Made by a program: the position numbers and the translations under genes | Part shown: piece by piece, positions 36,737 to 44,602 of the stretch | How positions within the stretch are numbered: position 1 is the first letter of the stretch | Layout: every line of letters begins with the position of its first letter | Notes under the pieces: generated by a model | Seen by the model: only the letters and a program-made list of their open reading frames with translations | Databases searched by the model: none | Told to the model about the DNA's origin: nothing | From: Victivallales bacterium | GTDB taxonomy: Bacteria > Verrucomicrobiota > Lentisphaeria > Oligosphaerales > Oligosphaeraceae | Direction: 5' to 3' | NCBI GenBank assembly: GCA_017535315.1 | Contig: JAFXUD010000009.1 | Location: forward strand, 91,908 to 155,907 | DNA length: 64,000 nt

Positions 36737-38611
36737 TTACTTGGCTTCTTTTTTGACAAGTGCGCAGGATTCGTATTCTCCGAGTTCCACCTTGTAGTAG
36801 GTCTTGCCGTCCTTCTGGAACTTTGGAGCCTCGCGCTTTACTTCATAGCCGTTGGCGTCGAAGAAATGCGCCTCCGCCTCCTCGTTGCCGCCGAAACTGA
36901 AGTTTCCAGAGCGATTGGTCAGAATGCGCTCCTTGGCGATGATATATCCCTCGTGCAGTTCAATGGGCGTGGTGGGGAACATGTAGCGCGAAAGAGTATA
37001 GTGCGTGAATGGCTCCACCTGCTGGTGGTAGTAGTAGTAGAGGCAGCCGAAGTCCAGATGACGCAGCATGTTGCGGTAGCAGTCCAATTCGTTGCGTTCC
37101 GTGATATGGTCTCCCAGACCAATCGGGGTGAAGAGATGTACCTGGGTCAAGTTGGAGAGAGAGCCTGTCTCCTCGAACGCGATGAACTTGTACTTGCGGA
37201 AGATATCTGTCATGGATTTAGTGTAGGGACCACCGCCGTTGGCGATGAGCATGATGTTGTTTGCCCCCATCCATTCAAGCATCTTTGCACGCCAGGAGAG
37301 CGAGAGCAGGGCGACCGAGGACTTCAGACGGGTGATTTCATGGGTTCTCGGGTTGATGTCGCCTGTGACGCCGTCCCATGGCTCGCCGTAGTGGAATTCC
37401 AGGGCGCTGTAGGGGAACTCGTCCCAGAAGATGCCGTTGCAGTTCAGCACCTCATGGATGAACTTCAGGCGCTTCTCCTGATAATCCGTCCAGTTGGTGC
37501 CATCGACTGCAATGAATAGGGGAAGGGCAGGGTTGCGGTAGTCGCCTTGGGTGCCGTCTGGCTTCAGCTGCTTCCATTGGTCGTAGGTTCCTTGCTCCAT
37601 ATCGGCCTTGACATCCAGATGCGCATGGAAATAGTGGAAGACCGTAGCAGTTGGCCTGGCATCCAGGATCTTCTGGTGGAAAGCCTTGTGAATGTCGGTC
37701 TTGATGTTTTTCAAGAAGGCGGTGCCGTGTGCCCGTTCATTTAGCGAACCGACGCTGCCGCAGCCGACGTAATCGGCGCTCTTGCAGTCGAGCCATCTGC
37801 GGATCTCCTCGACGGTATCATCTTTGCCGATGCGGTCATAGTCAGGATTGAAGGTCTTGACGCCTGGCGGATAGGGAGCCAGGAACGCGAAGCCCTTCGC
37901 AATGACGTAGTTGACGTCCTTGAAACGGCGCATGGCGTTCACCGCGTCGTAGTAGTCGGAGGAGGTGGAGGGGAAGATGGCGAAGCTCATCTCGACCGTT
38001 GCACCTGGTTTCACGACCAGGATTTCATCTGCCAGTCCATAGAGGCCCTTGGCGCTGAAGGTCTTGATGTGGACACGGAAGATGTCGCTGACAGCCAGAA
38101 GGGTCAAAGAGCCGCCCTCCTCGGGCACCACCATCACCGTTGAATTGATGGAGTTGGTGCCTGCCGCCCGTTTGGAGTAGATGCGGTTGCCGCACAGCCT
38201 GTACTCTTTGACCTTGGGCAGGTTGACATACTGACGGTACATCAACGGCAGGTTTTCTGTACCAGTGTTGGTGATGAGGTCCGTGACGACGAGACATTCG
38301 ACGGCGCGTGAAAGGGTACGCTTCAGTTCAAAGCCTGGTGCAGATGCAGCAAGGCTGTCACCGTTGACGTTGACGGATGTGAAGCCTTCTGTCTCCGTTG
38401 CTGCCAGCTTTGCCCAGCCAGGGCGCAGGGAAAAATCACCGAGAATCGTGTAGGTCTGTGTGCCGAGTGAAACCTCGACCGCGCCGCCTGGCAGCAGTTT
38501 TGCCTGATAGGGGACTGGGGTTACCGCCTTGGGTGCAATATCGGGAAGGGATTGTGCTTGCAGTGTTGCTATGACCAGCAATGTGGTTACTGTTAAGACA
38601 AGATGTTTCAT
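36737..38611 (-). CDS. Secreted glycoside-hydrolase-like protein
   Basis: 624 residues from ATG 38611, where AGGA precedes it and a signal peptide follows (MKHLVLTVTTLLVIATLQAQS); the 24-codon upstream extension is ignored. A beta-sandwich N-terminal half (30-260) is followed by a probable TIM barrel (270-560) with GIFWDEFPYSALEFHYGEPWDG, where an acidic residue at a strand end could be catalytic, and IMLIANGGGPYT. The family is not identified. The gene is the first of a run with the two proteins downstream (12-base gap). Two copies of an 18-base direct repeat lie upstream at 38703-38745. Confidence 0.6.
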   Translation of the reverse strand: MKHLVLTVTTLLVIATLQAQSLPDIAPKAVTPVPYQAKLLPGGAVEVSLGTQTYTILGDFSLRPGWAKLAATETEGFTSVNVNGDSLAASAPGFELKRTLSRAVECLVVTDLITNTGTENLPLMYRQYVNLPKVKEYRLCGNRIYSKRAAGTNSINSTVMVVPEEGGSLTLLAVSDIFRVHIKTFSAKGLYGLADEILVVKPGATVEMSFAIFPSTSSDYYDAVNAMRRFKDVNYVIAKGFAFLAPYPPGVKTFNPDYDRIGKDDTVEEIRRWLDCKSADYVGCGSVGSLNERAHGTAFLKNIKTDIHKAFHQKILDARPTATVFHYFHAHLDVKADMEQGTYDQWKQLKPDGTQGDYRNPALPLFIAVDGTNWTDYQEKRLKFIHEVLNCNGIFWDEFPYSALEFHYGEPWDGVTGDINPRTHEITRLKSSVALLSLSWRAKMLEWMGANNIMLIANGGGPYTKSMTDIFRKYKFIAFEETGSLSNLTQVHLFTPIGLGDHITERNELDCYRNMLRHLDFGCLYYYYHQQVEPFTHYTLSRYMFPTTPIELHEGYIIAKERILTNRSGNFSFGGNEEAEAHFFDANGYEVKREAPKFQKDGKTYYKVELGEYESCALVKKEAK

Positions 38612-38847
38612 TTTAGGTTCCTGGTTATGAATTGGTGATTGTTTTTCTATTCGGCTTTGGAAGTCCCTTTGGAGGAAGTGCATTAAGAGAACAATTCCAA
38701 CAAGAGGACAAAAGCACTTGTATTAAAAGAGGACAAAAGCACTTGAATGAAAAAATACTATACGACGGTCATTATTTGATTTCAAGTTCACCCGTCCCAA
38801 AATCTATGCGTGTGCATCGTCATAATCACTTTCCCAGGGGAAACGGG
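38612..38847. promoter_or_regulatory. Upstream region with paired 18-base direct repeats
   Basis: AGAGGACAAAAGCACTTG occurs exactly twice, at 38703-38720 and 38728-38745, with a 25-base period. They lie about 90 to 135 bases before the start of the glycosidase-like gene (on the minus strand). The spacing of two and a half helical turns is suited to binding a regulator. I see no clear promoter. Confidence 0.6.
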
Positions 38848-41766
38848 TCATTGTCTATGTAGCTCCTGAATAAGGTCATAGAGTCTGTCGCGCAGGAGCT
38901 TCATAGTGTCAATTTCATGGCACCAGATGCTGTGCGACTGGGCAAAGCCCCTGCCAATCTCATCCAAGATAACCTGTTTGTCAACATTTGGATGTGCCCT
39001 GAGCAATTCAGTGGCGAATCGGAATGCGTTCACATCCTCTATGCCGTCTCGCAATGTCCATGCACGCAGGCTTGGATATATGTCGCCCTTTGGTCCAGGG
39101 TAGAATATGGCCCCCATGCCATTGTGGTCTCCGTGGGAGGGGTTCCATTTTGTCCAGTCGAAGTATTCATCCTTTGCCATGGAGCGGTTGCTGCCCCAGC
39201 AGTCGATGTCCCAGTAGAGAAAGCCTGAAATATAGTCGAAGCATATCATGCTCCAGAGGAAGGCCCTTGAGTTTATGCGTGGCTGGTCAACTCTTTCAAA
39301 GTTACCGAAGGGGTAGTAGCCGCCGCCTCCCACGTAGGTCCAGAATTCCGTGCCATATTTTTTGTGGATTTCCCTGTGAAGCCTTGGCATGGAATTGGCA
39401 TTTGATGGGCAGTGTATATCCAAAAGTTCGTATAGGTCCATGTTAACCTTTACATTTGCGGCAGTGGTGATAGTCTTCACGCCAGGTACTAGCTTCTTTG
39501 TACGTATCAATGCCTCACGCAGGTTTGCGTTTTCAGTTTCATTTGCCTCATCAAAGCCATATACGTAAACGGTCATTTCATCTCCAACAACATCACGTAG
39601 CTTTTTGTAATTCTGCTTGATGTTTGCGGAAATTGACGATGCACGCCGATTAAAGAGTCTAATGGACGTGACGTTCTTTCCTTCTGTGTCTATAAGTACA
39701 GATGGGCGATTGCTGCCTGGCCTGTAGCTGTCGAAGAAGAGTGTTTCAACTATGGGGTTTGCTGTGGAGAATGCCCCCCGTTCAGGCTTTTTGTCGGGCT
39801 GAATATATCTTACGCTGTCCGTTTGGGGTGCCTGTGTGCCGTCCTGGTATGTCAATTCCAGGAATGGGGGTGCTGATGCGCGAATAAGAAAGCTCTGACA
39901 TTGTTGGGACTGGTTTTTCTCCTTGGTGCTGTGTATCTTGATGTAGCGGTAATCTGCCAGACTTGATTCTGGGGTCACAATTAGGTCCATGGCATCCAGG
40001 GCCTCGCTCTTTCTGGCATCATATCTGGTTTTTGACGGTAGCTTTTCGAACTTTATGCCATCCTTGCTGCCATATAGCTCCACATACTCCACCAGATCCT
40101 TGGCTGGATCCACAAGACCGCACAGGCCTGAGCTGAGCACCACGCCGTCCAACCCTTTCTTAAGCAGCTCAGGAATGTCCTCTATGAGCGGAGATGGCGC
40201 TCCCCACATGTAAAGGCCAAGCGGCCCGATTTTGCATTCCAGCATGGCACTTGCCAGATTCTTTCTGGCTGGAACCTTGTACTGCTCTGGATACCATTTC
40301 TCGATTTCTTTGGTGTTGAGCCCTCCTATGCTTTTAATGCGTTTGTAACCAGGCGTAATCTTTTCCACTTTTGTCTGTATTGGTAGTGTAATTGGAGCAC
40401 CCTCGTGCGGTTTTATTGTGCATTCGTAAGTGAAATCCCCTGAAGTACTGTTTTCTGGTGCAATGAAGTTAAAGAATAATGGCTGGTTTGAATATGGTGG
40501 CAGGGAGATTTTATCTCCAGCCTTCATCGGGATGCATATATCGGCAACCTGCTCGTCTCCTCCTTTTGTAAAGGGGAGCTGCGGTGCCCCAGATGCTTCA
40601 AGTGTTATGTATTCCACGCGATAGATCTGCACCTGAGGTGCGTTTGGCGTGTTTGGTGTGATGCTTAACTCTATGCCTTCAATGGGTTGTGCGCCAGAGG
40701 ATAGTACGAGAATCGCACTTTCAGCTTCGCCCTTGAACATGCGCAGTTGCTTTGTGGAAGCCAAAGAGGGGAGGCCTGCCCTGCGTGGTACATCAGCCAG
40801 GGGGGATGCCCATCCTGCGGCAAGCAGTGTTCCGCTGGCGACACCCTCTTTAAAAGGGGCTCCATATATGCGCCTTGCCCTGGAGACAAGTTCTACAAGC
40901 CGTTGTGCAAAGCGCATAGCCTCGACTACCTCGCCCCTGCCGCTGTAGTACTTGTAGTAGTTGTTCCTGAACTCTCCCCCAAGATATCCTCCAGAAGAGG
41001 TATATTGGCTAGTTAGCAGGTAGAGTATTCCACTGTATCTATCCCTGAGTATGGGATCCGCTACAATTGTTGGGATGAACCCTTGGGTTGCCTCCACGCA
41101 TTCATTCTTGAGTTTTGTCAATGATGACTTATAGAATTCGATTTTCTGCTTCCAATGCCATTCGGTGGAGTTGGACCAGCGTGCCTTTATATATTCCATG
41201 TTTTCTTGGTAGAGCTTTGTTGCTTGTTCCAATTCCCTTTCCGCCTCCATCGCCAAACAGTAGAGAACGCCATATCCACCGATATATAGCTGTGTTACCA
41301 CTGGCGTATTAACGTTTTTCGGCAACGCCAGCGTTGCCTGGATGTTGGAGATGCCCCCTTGAACGAATGTGCATTCGCCGTTTTTGTCCTTGAAGAGCAC
41401 AGCTGTGCCGCAGCATGCCATTGTAATTTCGTCGCCTTCAATTGAGGCTGCCTTTGTCATTTGACCCTCCTTTCCGTTTGAAATATCCCAGCGGCCATTC
41501 GCAAAGCTGGCATTGACGATGCTGCCATCTGGCCATTGGACAGCTGCGGTTTCCATGGATGGCGTTAGTTTGACAATATTCAGGCCCAATGCAGTATGGT
41601 CCATCTGACGCTTGAATTTGTCTAGGGTTATTGGAGTCGGCCATTGGAATTCTTTGAACACACCTGGCCTGACGGTCAGCAATGGAGCCTTATTCTCCTG
41701 TGCCATCAGAACTGCTGCGGACAGTATCAGGCAAAGTGTCGTCAATAGAGTCTGGATTCGTTTCAC
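38848..41766 (-). CDS. Secreted DUF4091 / GH123-like protein
   Basis: 972 residues. I place the start at GTG 41766, because AAGGAGAA lies seven bases upstream and the signal peptide (KRIQTLLTTLCLILSAAVLMAQ) follows directly; the ATG 13 codons earlier has none. Residues 330-470 form a beta-rich domain, and 500-690 a discoidin-like stretch (VEYVELYGSKDG, DYRYIKIHS). The C-terminal 280 residues match the DUF4091/GH123-like barrel pattern: YVYGFDEA with a paired acid, HCPSNANSMPRLHREIHKKYG, FWTYVGGGGYYPFGN, GFLYWDIDCWG and LRAWTLRDGIEDVNAF. This predicts a hexosaminidase-like activity on a complex glycan; unproven. Confidence 0.7.
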   Translation of the reverse strand: MKRIQTLLTTLCLILSAAVLMAQENKAPLLTVRPGVFKEFQWPTPITLDKFKRQMDHTALGLNIVKLTPSMETAAVQWPDGSIVNASFANGRWDISNGKEGQMTKAASIEGDEITMACCGTAVLFKDKNGECTFVQGGISNIQATLALPKNVNTPVVTQLYIGGYGVLYCLAMEAERELEQATKLYQENMEYIKARWSNSTEWHWKQKIEFYKSSLTKLKNECVEATQGFIPTIVADPILRDRYSGILYLLTSQYTSSGGYLGGEFRNNYYKYYSGRGEVVEAMRFAQRLVELVSRARRIYGAPFKEGVASGTLLAAGWASPLADVPRRAGLPSLASTKQLRMFKGEAESAILVLSSGAQPIEGIELSITPNTPNAPQVQIYRVEYITLEASGAPQLPFTKGGDEQVADICIPMKAGDKISLPPYSNQPLFFNFIAPENSTSGDFTYECTIKPHEGAPITLPIQTKVEKITPGYKRIKSIGGLNTKEIEKWYPEQYKVPARKNLASAMLECKIGPLGLYMWGAPSPLIEDIPELLKKGLDGVVLSSGLCGLVDPAKDLVEYVELYGSKDGIKFEKLPSKTRYDARKSEALDAMDLIVTPESSLADYRYIKIHSTKEKNQSQQCQSFLIRASAPPFLELTYQDGTQAPQTDSVRYIQPDKKPERGAFSTANPIVETLFFDSYRPGSNRPSVLIDTEGKNVTSIRLFNRRASSISANIKQNYKKLRDVVGDEMTVYVYGFDEANETENANLREALIRTKKLVPGVKTITTAANVKVNMDLYELLDIHCPSNANSMPRLHREIHKKYGTEFWTYVGGGGYYPFGNFERVDQPRINSRAFLWSMICFDYISGFLYWDIDCWGSNRSMAKDEYFDWTKWNPSHGDHNGMGAIFYPGPKGDIYPSLRAWTLRDGIEDVNAFRFATELLRAHPNVDKQVILDEIGRGFAQSHSIWCHEIDTMKLLRDRLYDLIQELHRQ

Positions 41767-41959
41767 GATTTGTTCTCCTTCGTTTTGACGCAAATTATTG
41801 TGCATTCAGGTAATTTCAAAATCATGTAATTAACCAAAACAATCATAAAGGAGATAATCCAAATCAAACAAAAGCATACAAAAGAAAGGATTCAATTGGT
41901 AATTTACTCAACAACAGACTGAAATTCAAGCATCAAGGTTTCATAATAACTTAAAATTT
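41767..41959. other. AT-rich upstream region of the DUF4091 gene
   Basis: About 190 bases between the GTG start and the repeat element, rich in A and with AGGTAATTTCAAAATC near 41811. The same AGGTAATTTCAA string occurs at 2489 (within the hairpin upstream of nfo) and, as AGGTAATTTCAACC, at 42926 before an isomerase gene. Confidence 0.35.
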
Positions 41960-42203
41960 GGGAATTATATACTTTAGTTGCCGATTAGACTTTACCAACA
42001 GAGAAGAGCCGCGTAAGCGGCGGCAAGAGCATAGCCGTGGGTGGAGCGAAGCCGTGACAGCGGCGAAGCGAAACCCATGGTTAGATGCCGTCCCCCAGCC
42101 CCCGTGTGCCGTGCCACGTAGTGCGCAGCGAAGTGGCACGGCGCATCTTGGCCATCGACCAGTGAGGGATAATGTCCTCAGGAAACTCAAGTAAATAATT
42201 CCC
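41960..42203 (+). mobile_element. 240-bp hairpin element, copy C (MITE-like)
   Basis: A 244-base element with ends GGGAATTATATACTT and AAGTAAATAATTCCC. It is flanked by the exact 8-base direct repeat TAAAATTT (41952-41959 and 42204-42211). The third hairpin pairs TGTGCCGTGCCAC (42105-42117) with GTGGCACGGCGCA (42133-42145), different from copies B and D but still complementary apart from one wobble. It sits between the divergent DUF4091 and YfcE-like genes. Confidence 0.9.
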
Positions 42204-42373
42204 TAAAATTTCCTCAAAAGATAAATGTAAACAGTCAACAATCGGCGATGCTACTTCTTTGATACTGAAATCAAACGGCAGCGTTTGATTTCAGCAGTAA
42301 CAGAGTTACATTGTTATAACCTTAAGATTATTTTTCAGGAAAAAGCAAAAAAGAGTAAGTTGGGTCCAACAAG
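42204..42373. other. Intergenic region with a 13-bp perfect hairpin
   Basis: CTGAAATCAAACG (42265-42277) and CGTTTGATTTCAG (42282-42294) are exact reverse complements with loop GCAG. It lies about 80 bases upstream of the YfcE-like start and could be an operator or an attenuator stem. No T-run follows. No other feature is seen. Confidence 0.55.
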
Positions 42374-42910
42374 ATGAACATCGTTTTCTTCTCGGATGTG
42401 CATGGAATGCCGTCCACTCTTGAGCGTCTGCTGAAGCACGCTGAGACGCTTTCGGCGGATCGACTGGTGTTTTTGGGCGATGCCTTGTATCATGGCCCTC
42501 GCAACGGCATTCCTGATTTATACGACCCGAAGCGTGTCGCCGAGATATTGAATGCCCATAAGGATTCCATCATCGCCGTGCGTGGCAACTGCGATGCGGA
42601 GGTGGACCAGATGATGCTGGATTTTCCAATTATGTCTGATTATTCGGAACTTGTCACGCCCACGCGACGTTTTTTCCTGACTCACGGACATATCTGGAAC
42701 GAGCACAATCTGCCAACTGTGCCGCCTGGCACGGTTTTGGTCCACGGACATACCCATGTGCCCGTCATCCGTGAACTGGAAAACGGTATCACCCTGTTCA
42801 ATCCAGGTTCCATTTCCCTACCTAAAAACGGGATGCCACAGAGTTTTGGATTCTTCAACGAGAAGCTGTTGAGCGTTCTTCGTCTGGAAGATGGCTCTTT
42901 GCTTATTTGA
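42374..42910 (+). CDS. yfcE: YfcE/MJ0936-type metallophosphodiesterase
   Basis: A 178-residue cytoplasmic phosphoesterase. All motifs of the YfcE family are present: FFSDVHG near residue 5, LGDALYHGP near 35, RGNCD, LTHGH, VLVHGHTHVP near 123 and FNPGSISLPK. Such proteins hydrolyse phosphodiesters in vitro; the physiological substrate is unclear. The gene is upstream of and in the same direction as the two isomerase genes, with a 50-base gap. Confidence 0.9.
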   Translation: MNIVFFSDVHGMPSTLERLLKHAETLSADRLVFLGDALYHGPRNGIPDLYDPKRVAEILNAHKDSIIAVRGNCDAEVDQMMLDFPIMSDYSELVTPTRRFFLTHGHIWNEHNLPTVPPGTVLVHGHTHVPVIRELENGITLFNPGSISLPKNGMPQSFGFFNEKLLSVLRLEDGSLLI

Positions 42911-42960
42911 TTGCTCTAAAAATTGAGGTAATTTCAACCTAAAAACAACTAAGGAGTGGT

Positions 42961-43716
42961 ATGAAGTACGGCGTTGCTGATTATGGAATGAATGTGTGGT
43001 ATGGTGGATGCTATGACCTGGAAGGGCGCCTGAAGGCCCTGAAGTCGATAGGCTTTGACGGCATTGAACGCCTGGAGGCGAATGACGCAACCGATGCAAT
43101 GAACCGCGCCCTTGTCTTCCACAAGTTGGGCATGGACTTCAACACGGTCAGAGGACCAAACGTATCCATCGGGATGGAATGGACCTCCGCATTGGGGAAG
43201 CCATACGTCTGGATTACCCCAGGGGTGGCCAATCGAACTGTTGATTTTAACGTCTATTGCCGCCGCGCCAATGCTTTCACGGATGCCTTGAAGGCCTACA
43301 ACATCAAGGGCGTGCTTCACAATCACCTCGGTTCCCGTATCGAGAACCATGATGAGCTGGACCGTTTCATGGCTGCCTGCCCAGATGCCTACCTCCTGCT
43401 GGATGTGGGGCATCTGTACGGCGCTGGCGGCGATGTGGTGAAGGCCATTGAGGATTACCATGACCGCATTTTGGCAGTTCATTTCAAGGACATTGAGATG
43501 AAGGACAGCACCATTGGCCTGGAGCGCTGGGGCGAACGGCTTCGTTTCTGCGAGGTTGGCGGTGGAAATGTCGGCATGGATTTCCAGGCGATGGCTGACG
43601 CCTTGAAGAAATACCATTTTGACGGTTGGTGCTTTGTTGAACACGATACCCATACCGATGACCCGATAAAGCAACTGAAAGTCAGTTTGGATGCCCTGAA
43701 GAAGATGTTTGCGTGA
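42961..43716 (+). CDS. Sugar phosphate isomerase/epimerase family protein (1)
   Basis: A 251-residue TIM-barrel protein of the xylose-isomerase-like (AP-endonuclease 2) superfamily. Putative metal ligands lie in GVLHNHLGSRIEN, LLLDVGHLYGAGGD, AVHFKDIEM and CFVEHDTHTDDP (H, D, H, E). GGAG stands upstream of the ATG. It is 15 bases before a second isomerase, suggesting a two-step or alternative-substrate sugar or inositol pathway. AGGTAATTTCAACC lies at 42926-42939 in the leader. Confidence 0.85.
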   Translation: MKYGVADYGMNVWYGGCYDLEGRLKALKSIGFDGIERLEANDATDAMNRALVFHKLGMDFNTVRGPNVSIGMEWTSALGKPYVWITPGVANRTVDFNVYCRRANAFTDALKAYNIKGVLHNHLGSRIENHDELDRFMAACPDAYLLLDVGHLYGAGGDVVKAIEDYHDRILAVHFKDIEMKDSTIGLERWGERLRFCEVGGGNVGMDFQAMADALKKYHFDGWCFVEHDTHTDDPIKQLKVSLDALKKMFA

Positions 43717-43731
43717 AAAGGAGGAAAAACG

Positions 43732-44547
43732 ATGAAACTCTCTGTAATGCTCTTTCCGTTTCAAAATGGAAAATACGAACCGAGGCAGCTTGTCCATGAT
43801 TTGGCGATTGCGGGCGCGACAGCCCTGGAGCCGATGGAATCCAAGAACATAGCCTTTCCCGATGATTGGAAGGTGATTTATGAGACGGCGAAGGATGAGG
43901 GCATGAGTTTCAGCTGCTATGATCTGGGGTTGAACCTTGTCGGTACCTCTGACCAAGACCGTGCCGAGGCTCTTGAGCACGCAAAGCGAGGCTTTGAGTT
44001 TTCGCGCGAGGTGCTGGATTGCTCTTTGGTGATGATTCCTGGCTCCAAGCCCGCAGAGGGGATGAGCAATGAGGAAGGCCGCAAAATCTATGGCGAGCAG
44101 TTGGGAAAGGCGGCGGAAATAGCCGCCCAGTTTGGCATCAAGGCACTGATTGAGGACTTTGGTGTCTATCCCTATTTTTCCGCAAATTCAGCGCATTGCG
44201 CCGAGGTGATGAAATATGCGGGACCGTTGCCTGGCTTCACCTTTGACAATGGAAACTTCCTCTATGGCGGCGAACAGACGCGCGATGCCTTCGCGACCTT
44301 TGCGCCACGCACGCACCATGTCCACATCAAGGACTTCGTTGTTGCACCCGAGGATGCCACGAAGGGAACACGTTCTGTGCTAGGGCAGCGCTTTGTCGAA
44401 TGTGCCATCGGCGAAGGCATCACCGATGTCGAATGGACGATCAAGAGCTTTTTGGCGCGTGGTTATGACGGCTTCTTCTCCATGGAAGTCAGCACGCTTC
44501 CCAGAGTGGTCAATGCGTTGAAATACTGCGCCACCCTCGCACGCTGA
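43732..44547 (+). CDS. Sugar phosphate isomerase/epimerase family protein (2)
   Basis: A 271-residue paralogue of the preceding fold. Metal-site-like segments: ALIEDFGVYPYFSA, GFTFDNGNFLYGG, HVHIKDFVVAPED and FFSMEVSTLPR. A strong ribosome site AAGGAGG precedes the ATG. The two isomerases most likely act with one of the Gfo/Idh-type oxidoreductases of this region on sugars or cyclitols, but none is directly adjacent. Confidence 0.85.
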   Translation: MKLSVMLFPFQNGKYEPRQLVHDLAIAGATALEPMESKNIAFPDDWKVIYETAKDEGMSFSCYDLGLNLVGTSDQDRAEALEHAKRGFEFSREVLDCSLVMIPGSKPAEGMSNEEGRKIYGEQLGKAAEIAAQFGIKALIEDFGVYPYFSANSAHCAEVMKYAGPLPGFTFDNGNFLYGGEQTRDAFATFAPRTHHVHIKDFVVAPEDATKGTRSVLGQRFVECAIGEGITDVEWTIKSFLARGYDGFFSMEVSTLPRVVNALKYCATLAR

Positions 44548-44602
44548 ATATGCTAATCGGCGCGCAATGCACGCTCTTTTGCCCGTTGGTAACGTCTTGC
44601 CA

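Noticed and set aside
36275..37519. 414-codon plus-strand frame opposite secreted-protein genes
   Set aside because: It runs across the junction of two signal-peptide genes with good ribosome sites; no motif of its own.
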